This document shows positions 53,381 to 62,327 of a stretch of DNA of 64,000 nt, in pieces. The notes beneath the pieces are model-generated. The model saw nothing but the letters and a program-made list of their open reading frames with translations, did no database searches and had not been told where the DNA came from. Numbering within the stretch: position 1 is the stretch's first letter; every line of letters starts with the position of its first letter. The translations under genes were made by a program, and so were the position numbers. Source of the stretch: Gemmatimonadota bacterium (GTDB lineage: Bacteria; Gemmatimonadota; Gemmatimonadetes; Gemmatimonadales; Gemmatimonadaceae). The stretch is taken from positions 62,001-126,000 of the forward strand of contig JADKAQ010000046.1 of the NCBI GenBank assembly GCA_016719105.1, written 5' to 3'.

Positions 53381-56344
53381 TTAGAACCTCGTGCGAATCT
53401 GGAGTCGGTACTGGCGGGGCGACGGCTGCGCCAGGAAGCCTGAACCGATCGTGAACGAATCGGCGCCGGCCCAGTTCATGTTGGGATCGACGCAGTTGCA
53501 GTCGTCCCACCACATCAGGTTCTGCCCGGCGAGCGAGACGCTGGTGCGCCCCGTCTTCAACATCGTGCTGAGGCGCTCCGGCACCTGCCACGTGAGCGAC
53601 AACTCGCGGATACGGACATTGTCGCGCTTGTCGAAGTGCGTGAGGATCGACGACCACTGGAAGATCGAGTCCGACTTGAACGTCCGCTCGCCATTCGGGC
53701 CGAGCGCGCCGAGGTACTCGTCGGAACCACCCTGACGGATGCGATACGGACGGTCGCCGTTGTTGAACCAGGCGCCGCGCTCCATGGAAAGCAGGCCGTA
53801 AAGCGACAGCGACTTATAGCGAATGGTGTTCGACCACGAGCCGTTGAACGTCGGCAGCGGCGGGCCAAAGTACTCCTGCGCCGTGGTCCGCGTCGTCGTC
53901 GGGCAGCCATAGCTATTCACGGGCGCCAGCCCGCCGCAGTTGGCGCCGGTCGTCACCACGCTATAGCCGTTCGGCTTCTGGCCCCACACACCCTGTACAG
54001 GGTAGCCCACGCGCACCGCGTTGCCGGCGAGAGTGACACCGCCCAGGTCGAGAACCTTGTTCTTGTTGCCATCGGCGTTGATACCGGTCGTCCAGTCGAA
54101 CTTCGCGCGACTGATCACGAGATACTTGATCGACGCCTCCCATCCGCGATTCTCCATGGCGCCGATGTTCACTCGCTGCGCCTGATTGAAGCCCTGCGAC
54201 GGGGCGAAAAACTTCGGAACGATGGCGTCCTCGGTCTTCGAGTAGTACTGCGATGCCTCGATACCCACACGATCCTGCCACAGGCCCAGCTCGAAGCCGA
54301 ACTCGCGCTCGGTCGTGAGCTCAGGCCTGAGATTCACGTTGCCGGGATTGAGCGGCACGATCCCGGGGACGCTCTCATAGACCGGCTGCGACCCGTAGCT
54401 CTGGAACGAGTCGAACGGCCCAGGCATCTTCCCCGCCTTGCCGATGGCTCCGCGAACGCGAAACGCGCTGAACACGTTCGGCAGCAACCCCTCGTGCTTG
54501 GACAGATCGTACGACACGTCGGCCTTGGGGTACTTCTGGAAGCCGTAGTCAGCGCCGAATGCCGAATTGCCGTCCATGCGCAAGCCGAGCGTGACAAAGA
54601 GGCGATCGTTCCAGGCAAAGCGGTTCTGCGCCAGGAGGCCGAGGTTGATTATCTCGGTGAACGCCTCCCCGCCGGAGGTCAGCGCGGCAGCCGCCACGGT
54701 CGAGACACCCGGGCCCGGGAAGTTGTTGCCGACGGCAATGTTGAGCCGCTGTGACTCCCAGAAGCCCTGCCCGCCGAACGAGAGGTTCGACTCAACGTTG
54801 AACGGGAGCTTGTAGTTGAGCGTCCCGAGGTAGTCGACCGTCGTCGTGCGATAGTTGCGAAGCCCGATGTTGCGCTGCCCGTTGGTCACGCCGGCCGGGC
54901 CAAAGAGGCCGGCATACGGGAAGAAGCGCGACTTCTGCTCGTTCACGGCGTCGGTGCCAAGGATGACGCGATGCGTGAAGTTCGGGTTGAAGGCGTACGA
55001 GAGCGTCACGCCGCCGGTCCAGCGGTCGGCGTCGCTCTTGGTCTCCATCGACTGGATGTCCTTCACCGGCACCCAGGCCTCGCCGTAGGGCCGCGTAGCC
55101 GACGCGGTGCGTGGGTTGCCGTTCATCGCGTTGCCTAACAACGCCGTCCAGTTGTTGCCGGCCTGCAACTCGTTGATGACGTTGCGGGTGTACGCCGAGC
55201 GCACTTCGACCGTCCACTTGTCGGTGGGGACGAAGGTGACATTGGCGCGCAGGTTCCCCTTCACCTGGTCGTTGGGCTGGATCGAACCCACTTCCTTGGA
55301 GCCTAACGCCGACACGAAATACGTCGAGCGCGTCGTCCCGCCCTGTCCGCTGACGTCGAAGGAGCTGAATGGCCCGTTCTCGATGAGGCCGTTGGCGTCC
55401 TTCGCGCGCGTTCCATCCGGCCCGGTAAAGCGGGGGAAGGTCTTGGTCGGCAGGTTCTCGCGTAGGCGGTTGTAGCCAGTGCCCAGCCCGAGGTTCCACT
55501 GCGTGCGTCCTTCACCACGGCCCTTCTTGGTGAAGACCTGGATGACGCCGTTGGTGGCTTCTGATCCATACAGCGTCGCGGCCGCGGCGCCCTTGAGCAC
55601 CTCGACACGCTCGATGTCGTTCGGATTGAGGTCACTCAAGCGGTCGGCCGAGTTGCCACCGGAGAACGAGCAGCAGGCGGTCGCCGCCATGCCCGTCGCC
55701 GTGGTCCACTCGGTCCCGCGCGAGTCGACGCGCACACCGTCGATATAGATGACGGGACGCTGGTTGAGCGAGAAGGAGGACACACCGCGAATGCGGAGGT
55801 CCTGTCCGCCGCCTACACCACCGCCCACGCCGACCGAGCGCACGCCGGTGACCTTGTTGGCCAGCACTTGCGTGAAGTTCGTGACCGGCATGATGTCCTG
55901 TTGCGCCGCCACGTCCATCGTGCCGATCGAAGCGCCCATCTTTCGCTTCTCGACGGCGCCACCGGTCCCGGTGACGACGACCTGCTGCAGTTCGACCGCC
56001 GACGCCGCGATGGCGAAGTTCAGCTTCAACGTATCGTTTGCCGCGATGGTCACGGTCTGCGCTTCCGGACGGAAACCGATGCGCGTCACGCGCACGGTGC
56101 GCTGTCCCGTCGGAATGCCGCGGACGAAGTAACGCCCGTTGTCATCCGAATTGGCGCCGAGCGAGGCTTCGCCCACAACCTGCACGCGCGCGCCGTTGAT
56201 CGGCGCGCCCGAGGCGCGATCGGTGACGACACCACTGAGCATGCCCGTCCCCTGGGCCTGCGCGAGTGTCGGAGTGAGCACGGCGGCAATCGCCAACAAC
56301 CACGTGCGTGCGCGAGATGCGCCTGGTGAACGAGATCTGTGCAT
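53381..56344 (-). CDS. SusC/RagA-family TonB-linked outer-membrane protein
   Basis: 987 residues, typical SusC length. A signal peptide (WLLAIAAVLTPTLAQAQ) is followed by a carboxypeptidase-regulatory-like domain (GVVTDRASGAPINGARVQVVG...GRYFVRGIPTGQRTVRVTRIG), a plug (VTGTGGAVEKRKMG, VLANKVTGVRSVGVGGGVGGGQDLRIRG, IYIDGVRVD, VEVLKGAAAATLYGSEATNGVIQVFTKKG) and a barrel ending in an aromatic residue (LQIRTRF). It imports substrate captured by SusD using TonB energy. The frame is intact. The 5' side faces a 466-base intergenic region shared with the MscS gene. Confidence 0.93.
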   Translation of the reverse strand: MHRSRSPGASRARTWLLAIAAVLTPTLAQAQGTGMLSGVVTDRASGAPINGARVQVVGEASLGANSDDNGRYFVRGIPTGQRTVRVTRIGFRPEAQTVTIAANDTLKLNFAIAASAVELQQVVVTGTGGAVEKRKMGASIGTMDVAAQQDIMPVTNFTQVLANKVTGVRSVGVGGGVGGGQDLRIRGVSSFSLNQRPVIYIDGVRVDSRGTEWTTATGMAATACCSFSGGNSADRLSDLNPNDIERVEVLKGAAAATLYGSEATNGVIQVFTKKGRGEGRTQWNLGLGTGYNRLRENLPTKTFPRFTGPDGTRAKDANGLIENGPFSSFDVSGQGGTTRSTYFVSALGSKEVGSIQPNDQVKGNLRANVTFVPTDKWTVEVRSAYTRNVINELQAGNNWTALLGNAMNGNPRTASATRPYGEAWVPVKDIQSMETKSDADRWTGGVTLSYAFNPNFTHRVILGTDAVNEQKSRFFPYAGLFGPAGVTNGQRNIGLRNYRTTTVDYLGTLNYKLPFNVESNLSFGGQGFWESQRLNIAVGNNFPGPGVSTVAAAALTSGGEAFTEIINLGLLAQNRFAWNDRLFVTLGLRMDGNSAFGADYGFQKYPKADVSYDLSKHEGLLPNVFSAFRVRGAIGKAGKMPGPFDSFQSYGSQPVYESVPGIVPLNPGNVNLRPELTTEREFGFELGLWQDRVGIEASQYYSKTEDAIVPKFFAPSQGFNQAQRVNIGAMENRGWEASIKYLVISRAKFDWTTGINADGNKNKVLDLGGVTLAGNAVRVGYPVQGVWGQKPNGYSVVTTGANCGGLAPVNSYGCPTTTRTTAQEYFGPPLPTFNGSWSNTIRYKSLSLYGLLSMERGAWFNNGDRPYRIRQGGSDEYLGALGPNGERTFKSDSIFQWSSILTHFDKRDNVRIRELSLTWQVPERLSTMLKTGRTSVSLAGQNLMWWDDCNCVDPNMNWAGADSFTIGSGFLAQPSPRQYRLQIRTRF

Positions 56345-56810
56345 GGGGCCTCCGATGCGGAAGGAAAGCGGCCAGAACTACGCTTCCACCACCAGCTCGC
56401 GAGTCCGCGGTCGAAGCGGGGGCACTTCGGGGGCCGCGGCACCGCGTTTGGTGCATGGAAGATTGCATACAATCGCCGTGCGACCTCGGCGGGTCAATCG
56501 CCCCCGGACGGATTTCGAAAGAAAGGGATGAAGGGCTCGTGACATAGGACCGGAGGACCAATCGTTCATCGGGCCGATGACAAGTCGAGCGGCGGCCGTG
56601 CCACGCGCCCGCGCGCACGCCTCGCGCGCGCGCGTCCTCGACATGCGCATGCCGGTGCCGATGATCATCGGCTAGAATTGGAGGCACCGCGTTGTTCGCC
56701 CGGTGGTATCGATTTCAGCAGGCGCCTTGCGCCTGCGCCATCACCACGCGCCGAGTGGAAACGAAACCACCGCGCGCAATTCCCGACGCCCGGTCCTCGC
56801 CGCCCTGCCG
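56345..56810. promoter_or_regulatory. divergent promoter region between susC and mscS
   Basis: No gene is supported here. An inverted repeat GATTG-N4-CAATC lies near 56463-56476, and the stretch 56515-56535 is locally AT-richer. Both divergent promoters should lie here, but no clear -35/-10 pair can be chosen by eye. The mscS frame is open from 56703. Confidence 0.4.
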
Positions 56811-57929
56811 ATGCCCCAGTCTCTCGCCGCTCTCGATCGCCAGTTCCTCGGCAATCCGCTCGACGCCTGGCTGACCGCGGCGCTCATCGCCGTCGCGGTC
56901 GGTCTCGCCCTGTACGCCATCAAGCACCTCGTCGGCCGACGACTCGCCGCCCTCGCGCTGCGCACCGAGACCGAACTCGACGACGTGGCCTCCGATCTCC
57001 TCAAGCGGACGCGCTTCTATTTCATCCTGGCGCTCGCGATTCGCGCCGGTTCCCCCGCGCTCGATCTGCCGGCGATTGCCCGGGAGGCCATCCAGGACGT
57101 CACCAGCATCGCCGTCCTGCTGCAGCTGGCCGTGTGGGGCAACGGGCTCATCGCCTTCTGGCTGCGCAAGTGGTCGCGCTCGCGTACGGGCGATGAGCAG
57201 GCGACCTCCGCCACCCTCAAGGCGATCGGTGTCATCGCCCGCGGCGTGCTATGGACCGTCGTCGCCCTGCTCGCGCTCAAGAACGTCTGGGACTTCGACA
57301 TCTCCGCGCTCATCACGGGGCTCGGGGTCGGCGGCATCGCCATCGCCCTCGCCGTGCAGAACATCCTCGGCGACGTCTTCGCCGCCCTCTCCATCGTCCT
57401 CGACAAACCGTTCGATGTGGGCGACACCATCGCCGTCGACACGGCCACCGGGACGGTCGAGAACATCGGGCTCAAGACGACGCGCGTGCGTGCCGTGGGG
57501 GGCGAACAGATCATCTTCTCCAACGCCGACCTGCTCAAGTCACGCGTGCGCAATCTCAAGCGCATGGAGCAACGGCGCGTCCTCTTCAACATCGGGATCA
57601 CCTACGACACGCCGCCCGACCTCGTGGCCCGGATTCCCGCCATGGTCAAGGCGATCGTCGAGGCGATCCCGCACACGCGCTTCGACCGCGCGCACTTCGC
57701 GCGTTACATGGACTCGTCGCTGGAGTTCGAGGTGGTCTACTTCGTGACGACGAACGACTACCTCATCTACATGGACACGCAACAGCAGGTCAACCTCGAA
57801 CTGCTGCAGCGCTTCAATGCCGAAGGGATCCAGTTCGCCTTCCCGACGCGCCGGGTGATCCACACCACGACTGATGCCGCGCCCGTGACGGACGCGACGC
57901 GCGTCGGCGGAGATGCAGCAGCGGGTTAG
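56811..57929 (+). CDS. MscS-family mechanosensitive channel
   Basis: 372 residues. Four to five membrane helices lead to the pore helix and signature ALITGLGVGGIAIALAVQNILGDVFAALSIVLDKPFDVGDTI, the Gly/Ala-rich TM3 and beta-domain start of MscS. The cytoplasmic domain continues (TGTVENIGLKTTRVRAVGGEQIIFSNADLL). It opens under membrane tension to release solutes on osmotic downshock. ATG 56811 is preferred, with residues beginning PQSLAALDRQFLGNPLDAWL; a longer frame from 56703 lacks similarity. A GC hairpin separates it from the converging gene. Confidence 0.9.
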   Translation: MPQSLAALDRQFLGNPLDAWLTAALIAVAVGLALYAIKHLVGRRLAALALRTETELDDVASDLLKRTRFYFILALAIRAGSPALDLPAIAREAIQDVTSIAVLLQLAVWGNGLIAFWLRKWSRSRTGDEQATSATLKAIGVIARGVLWTVVALLALKNVWDFDISALITGLGVGGIAIALAVQNILGDVFAALSIVLDKPFDVGDTIAVDTATGTVENIGLKTTRVRAVGGEQIIFSNADLLKSRVRNLKRMEQRRVLFNIGITYDTPPDLVARIPAMVKAIVEAIPHTRFDRAHFARYMDSSLEFEVVYFVTTNDYLIYMDTQQQVNLELLQRFNAEGIQFAFPTRRVIHTTTDAAPVTDATRVGGDAAAG

Positions 57930-57935
57930 GTGACG

Positions 57936-57976
57936 CGCCGGCCGGCGCCGGTGGCCGCGGGCACCAGCACCCGCGG
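57936..57976. terminator. GC palindrome and hairpin between convergent genes
   Basis: The perfect palindrome CGCCGGCCGGCG (57936-57947) is followed by a hairpin CCGCGGG / CCCGCGG (57955-57976, 8-base loop). They fill the gap between the mscS stop and the next gene's stop. There is no T-tract. Confidence 0.5.
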
Positions 57977-57987
57977 GTGCACGCGAC

Positions 57988-60282
57988 TCAGCGCCCCCTG
58001 GCGCAGCGGTCCCACGCGGCGCGGCGCTCCGCGCGTTCGGCGAAGTCGACCCCTACGCGCCCGTCGTCCGGACGCGCGGCGCGCCAGAGAATGGCGTCGC
58101 GCACCTCTCGCTCCACCGAGTCGCGGATGGCCGGGTGCCACGGCGCCCCCGCCAATGCGCGAAAGCGGACCGACGCCGTGGGAACGCTGCGCGCGTAGTC
58201 GCCCCAGCGCCCCACCAACCCGCGCGCACGCGCGGTCGCGGCGATAGTCATCGCCGAACGTACCGCCACCGGTCCCGCGCCCGGCTCCGTCGACGCAGGC
58301 AGCAGGCAGCCCCACCCGGCCGAGACCTCGGAGGCGGCACGGAGGTCGCGCGACGACACCAGGAAGGCATCGATCCCCTGCGCACTCCCGTAGCGCAGGT
58401 CCAGGCGCGCCAGCGGGGCCACGAGCGCGCGGCGCGCCGCATCGGTCACCCCGAGCCGTCGGCCGCTACCGTACGTGGTGTCGTACCACGCGAAGATCGC
58501 CGGATCGACCACCGCAATCTCCCGCAGCGCGTCGAGCGTGACATCACCCTCGCTCGTCCCACCGCGCGGCGCGGTCGCCGACGCATAGCCGGTGATCATC
58601 GCATCCTGCACCGAGGTGAGGTAGCCGTTCAGCCGCCCGCGATGCGCCAGCGCCGCGGCCACGAACCAGTCGACACCTCGAGCGAACGCCTCCGTGGGAC
58701 GGTCTGCCTGCACGGGTGACGACAGCGTTTCGCGTCGCGGGCGCGCCGCGCTCGCCAGGCGACGCACCGTCGCCGAGAACTGGTCGGGGAACTGGCGCAC
58801 CGAGCGATCGGTGCGATAGCCACCACGCACACCGTATCGGCGACGCGCCGCCTGCCAGTCGAGGTCGTGCGCCAACTCGTGCGCCATCGCGCCCGCGCTC
58901 GTCGCCAGCGGGAAGTAGATCGTGCGCGACCCCGGATCGTGCAACGCCAGGGCGCGATCGGCCAAGGGCGAGTCGCCGAAACGAATGCTCAGCCCGCGCA
59001 GGTCGAGCGACGGAAAGACCGTCGTGAGGTCGCTGACCACTTCGTCCAGCATGCGCAGGTAATACGGGCGCCAGCTGCCCGGCATGCGGGCATCGAACGT
59101 CAACGCGGCCAGTCCGAGCCGGCTCTGCAGCAGCACGCCCGGCCCCTGGTCGCCCGGGAACCACGCGCGCTCCTGTGCATACGCCCGCATCGCCACCGAC
59201 GCGCTGAGCACGGCCATGGCGCTCTCGCTGGAGGGGCCTGCCACCGCGCGAAGCCGCGCCAGCTCGGCCACCATCGATTCCTCGTTCCGCGACCGCGCGA
59301 CGAAGTGTGCGCGGGCTCGCCGCGCCTCTGCGTGTCCCGCCGCGCCGGCGACAAACGACGCGTAGCCGCCCATGGTCACCGTGATGGGCGCTTGCGGCGG
59401 CGCCCCCCGGCGGGCGACGACCTCGACGGCGGCCACGCTGGCCGCACCGCCTAACGAACGGGCGGTCGCGGAGCGGAGCGGCGCTGGCGCCAGGTGCCCC
59501 AACTGCTCGACGAGCCGCGGCAGGAGTCGCACCGCCGCCTGCTCGTCGGCCGGCGTCGGCGGATCGGCAAGCGGGGCCTCCACCGTGAACCGACGGTCGG
59601 CGCGCCACGCCGAGACGAGTTGCACCGGGTCCACGCGCTCGCGTCGTGCCTCGGCGAGCAGCGCGTGGGCATCGCGCATCGCCAGCGTCCGGTCGCGCGC
59701 CTGGGCAATCGCCCCCAGCGCGACCGCCGACGCCCGGTGCGACACCACCCCCGAGGCGGTTCCCACCGTGTACGCCAGGCGCAACGCCAGTTCCGCCGCG
59801 CGTGGCGATTCCGCCTCCTGCATCACCGACTCCATGAACTGCCGGTGCGCCCGCCCGATGTCGCGAGCGGGACGCGGCGCGATGAGGTCGAGTGCCTCAG
59901 GCGGAGTGGCGAAGGCCGCCCCAACGCTCGTGCGTGCGAGGATCGCCTCGGCCAACCGGTGCCGCGACTCCTTGGCCACGAGCGGATCGCGCAGCGCGTA
60001 GTCGATGAGGCGGAACGGGCTCCCCACCCCCAACCGCAGTCGCTCGAGGTAGAGCGCCGAGATCACCGCCCCGGTCGTCATCTCGGCGGGCGACTGGCGG
60101 ACGAGCAGCCGCTCGACCGAATCGGCCCACTGCGCGCCTTGTGTGAACTCACGGGCGATGTCGGTCTGCCGACGCGGCGTACGCGCACGCACGAGCGCCC
60201 ATCCCCCCACGCCGAGCGTGAGGGCGACCGCCCCTGCTAAAAGGGCCGCGCGCAGTCCGATGCGTTGTGTCAACACCGTCAT
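57988..60282 (-). CDS. membrane-anchored HExxH (gluzincin-like) protein
   Basis: 764 residues from ATG near 60282; GTG 60348 would add 22. A short basic N-terminus and one membrane helix (LRAALLAGAVALTLGVGGWALV) anchor a large Arg/Ala-rich outer domain. About two thirds along is AMAHELAHDLDW, a zinc-binding His-Glu-x-x-His (first His about residue 468). About 63 residues later PTEAFARGVDW offers a downstream Glu (about residue 531), as in gluzincin-type peptidases. The N-terminal half is helical and repeat-like (ARAHFVARSRNEESMVAELARL). I do not recognise the family. It may be an envelope peptidase; activity is inferred from the motif alone. Confidence 0.65.
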   Translation of the reverse strand: MTVLTQRIGLRAALLAGAVALTLGVGGWALVRARTPRRQTDIAREFTQGAQWADSVERLLVRQSPAEMTTGAVISALYLERLRLGVGSPFRLIDYALRDPLVAKESRHRLAEAILARTSVGAAFATPPEALDLIAPRPARDIGRAHRQFMESVMQEAESPRAAELALRLAYTVGTASGVVSHRASAVALGAIAQARDRTLAMRDAHALLAEARRERVDPVQLVSAWRADRRFTVEAPLADPPTPADEQAAVRLLPRLVEQLGHLAPAPLRSATARSLGGAASVAAVEVVARRGAPPQAPITVTMGGYASFVAGAAGHAEARRARAHFVARSRNEESMVAELARLRAVAGPSSESAMAVLSASVAMRAYAQERAWFPGDQGPGVLLQSRLGLAALTFDARMPGSWRPYYLRMLDEVVSDLTTVFPSLDLRGLSIRFGDSPLADRALALHDPGSRTIYFPLATSAGAMAHELAHDLDWQAARRRYGVRGGYRTDRSVRQFPDQFSATVRRLASAARPRRETLSSPVQADRPTEAFARGVDWFVAAALAHRGRLNGYLTSVQDAMITGYASATAPRGGTSEGDVTLDALREIAVVDPAIFAWYDTTYGSGRRLGVTDAARRALVAPLARLDLRYGSAQGIDAFLVSSRDLRAASEVSAGWGCLLPASTEPGAGPVAVRSAMTIAATARARGLVGRWGDYARSVPTASVRFRALAGAPWHPAIRDSVEREVRDAILWRAARPDDGRVGVDFAERAERRAAWDRCARGR

Positions 60283-60470
60283 CCCCCCGGAAAGCTCCCG
60301 ACCATCGCGCCGCCGTGTCACGTCGGTCTGGTCCGCGCGGTTCGGCACTTCATGCGTTAGGACCGACGCGCCCCGCCCGTCGTCACGCGGGACGCGCGCG
60401 GCGGGGAGTCGTGGTGGCTACCTTACCCTGCTCGCACGCCAGTGGTGCCACTTCGACCGCCTGACGACGA

Positions 60471-61106
60471 ATGTTCCACCGCTTTGCGCCGCGACGAGTG
60501 CTCGCGGTTCTCCTCTGTACCGTCCCGATCGCCCCGCGCATCGCCGCCGCGCAGGGCGATTCGCTGCCACCGCCGCCCTCCAGCAACCTCGGCCTCGCGG
60601 CCATCGGCGCTGTGACGATGCACGGCGGGTGGGCGAGCATCCAGCATGGCTTCCATGCCGGACAGCTCGGCGGCACGGTCGACTTCGGATATCTCACGTC
60701 CCGCCGCATCCGACTCGTTGCCGACGCGACGTATCTCCTGACCCTGCCACACGAGGAGACGGTCGCGAGCGAGGAACGCACGTATCGCAACGTCTTTCGC
60801 GACCTCTCGGCGCACCTCGCGCTCGCCTTTCACGCCACGTCGCCGTCGGCCCAATTCGCGCCGTACCTGGCGACGGGCGTCGGGGTCCACGTTCTCTCGA
60901 GTAGTTTCGGCTCGTTGGCGATCGACACGAGGTACAACTCCAACAACTTCGGCCTCCTCGCCGCCGTCGGCGCACGGGTCCGGGTGGGGGCGAGCGGGCG
61001 ACGCGCGATGCAGGTGGAGGTGCAGACGCTGCAGGCGCGCAACGTCCGTCGAGTGGCCGTGACGGTGGGCGTGGCGGCGCTCTTCAACGACCTCGTCAAG
61101 CGCTGA
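60471..61106 (+). CDS. outer-membrane beta-barrel protein
   Basis: 211 residues. Signal peptide (RRVLAVLLCTVPIAPRIAAA) and then alternating amphipathic strands typical of an eight-stranded OmpA/OmpX-like barrel: GGTVDFGYL, RIRLVADATYLL, LSAHLALAFHAT, FAPYLATGVGVHVL, NFGLLAAVGARVRVG, MQVEVQTLQARNVRRVAVTVGVAALF. It lacks a periplasmic domain. The role is unknown; small barrels act in adhesion, stability or lipid handling. It ends before a strong stem-loop and converges on osmC. Confidence 0.75.
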   Translation: MFHRFAPRRVLAVLLCTVPIAPRIAAAQGDSLPPPPSSNLGLAAIGAVTMHGGWASIQHGFHAGQLGGTVDFGYLTSRRIRLVADATYLLTLPHEETVASEERTYRNVFRDLSAHLALAFHATSPSAQFAPYLATGVGVHVLSSSFGSLAIDTRYNSNNFGLLAAVGARVRVGASGRRAMQVEVQTLQARNVRRVAVTVGVAALFNDLVKR

Positions 61107-61154
61107 GCCTCGGCCGGGCGCTCTCGAGGGGGGAGTCGCGGGCGGCGGAGGGAG

Positions 61155-61179
61155 GAGCGTCGCTGGCAGAGCGACGCTC
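61155..61179. terminator. perfect stem-loop between convergent genes
   Basis: A 10-bp stem GAGCGTCGCT / AGCGACGCTC with a 5-base loop, flanked by outer GCGGCGG / CCGCCGC arms. It separates the barrel gene from osmC and can work in both directions. There is no T-tract. Confidence 0.65.
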
Positions 61180-61204
61180 GCCACCCACCGCCGCCGCGCG
61201 CCCG

Positions 61205-61633
61205 TCAGGCGAGCTGGGCGTCGAGGTGGATCGCGACGTTCCCCTTGATGGCCTTGGAGATCGGACAGCCGTCCTTGGTCGCAGCGGCCACCGACTGGAA
61301 GTCGTCGTTGGAGATCCCCGGGACGGTGGCGCGCACGGTCAGCTTCATCGTGGTGACGGTGAAGGCATCGCCCACCTTCTCCACGGTGCAGGCGGCGCTG
61401 GTTTCCACCTTGGTGGCGGGGGTGCCGCGCCCCTCGAGCTGCGCGCTCAGCGCCATGCTGTAGCAGGCTGCCTCGGCTGCGGCGAGCAGTTCCTCGGGGT
61501 TGGAGCCCTTGTCGTCGCCGAAGCGCGTGCTGAAGGCGTAGTTGCCGCCGATGGTCCCCGATTCGCCGGAGAAGGTGCCCTTGCCGCCGCGCAGGCCGCC
61601 TTCCCAGGTCGCAGATGCATGACGAGTTGGCAT
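61205..61633 (-). CDS. osmC: OsmC-family peroxiredoxin
   Basis: 142 residues. Both redox Cys are present: AAAEAACYSMALSAQLEG and DGCPISKAIKGNVAIHLDAQL, with the family's SNPEELLAAAEA helix and N-terminal TWEGGLRGGKGTFSGESG. OsmC enzymes reduce organic and lipid hydroperoxides in the cytoplasm, using lipoylated proteins as donors. ATG 61633 is chosen because the protein then begins at the usual place; the frame opens further without similarity. It is divergent from sufE. Confidence 0.92.
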   Translation of the reverse strand: MPTRHASATWEGGLRGGKGTFSGESGTIGGNYAFSTRFGDDKGSNPEELLAAAEAACYSMALSAQLEGRGTPATKVETSAACTVEKVGDAFTVTTMKLTVRATVPGISNDDFQSVAAATKDGCPISKAIKGNVAIHLDAQLA

Positions 61634-61796
61634 GGTTTCGATGAGTGAGCGTGTGGGTGATGCGTGGGTGGTGCGTCGGTGCTGCGTCGCAGGTCGCGAC
61701 TCCGGTACAATCCACGATCGCACCGGATGGTGCCAGCCCTTTCGTGGCCCGCGGTGACACTGGCAATGCGAAGGCGCTCGGTTAGGCTTCCCCCGC

Positions 61797-62246
61797 ATGA
61801 CGTCACCGTCCCCGGCCGTGCCGCCCCGCATCGAGCAGGTCCTTCGTCGCTTCGCCTCGCTCGGGCGCGAGGAGAAGATGGCGGCGCTCGTGTCGTACGC
61901 TCGAAAGCTCGAGCCGCTCCCCGAGCGCTTCCAATCGCTCCCTGACGACGGCTATACCGTACCCGAGTGCCAGACCCCGATGCGCCTCTTTCCCGAGTTC
62001 CGGGACGGGACGCTGCACTTCTACGCCGACATCAACGCGCGCCAGTCGCCGACGGTCGCGGCCTTCCTGAGCATCGTGTTCGGCGCGGTCAACGGCGAAC
62101 CGCCCGCGACGACGCTGGCCATCCCCGCCGACTTCGTCCGCACCGTGATGCAGAGTCTCGGGCTGGGGACGCGCGAGGTGGGGCTCGAAGCGATCGTCAC
62201 GCGCCTCAAGTACCATGCGCGCGAGGCAGCCGGGCGCACGACCTAA
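61797..62246 (+). CDS. sufE: SufE-family sulfur acceptor
   Basis: 149 residues, the normal size. The sulfur-accepting Cys is in YTVPECQTPMRLFPEF (the family GC/ECQS loop), and FADINARQSPTVAAFLSIVFGAVNGE-type residues (YADINARQSPTVAAFLSI) match SufE. SufE takes persulfide from a SufS desulfurase for Fe-S assembly. The TAA stop lies inside a CCTAACG motif copy. No SufS or scaffold gene is adjacent; the class V PLP enzyme at 23549 is too distant to call a partner. Confidence 0.9.
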   Translation: MTSPSPAVPPRIEQVLRRFASLGREEKMAALVSYARKLEPLPERFQSLPDDGYTVPECQTPMRLFPEFRDGTLHFYADINARQSPTVAAFLSIVFGAVNGEPPATTLAIPADFVRTVMQSLGLGTREVGLEAIVTRLKYHAREAAGRTT

Positions 62247-62327
62247 CGACACGTCGCCGAGCCCGCGCCTCGGCGCGGACACCGACCGCGCACCCGATGC
62301 GCACCGTCCTCACACCCTCCTCGCCCC

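Noticed and set aside
51903..53384. 493-codon plus-strand frame over susD
   Set aside because: Antisense shadow; the minus-strand SusD has lipobox and family motifs.
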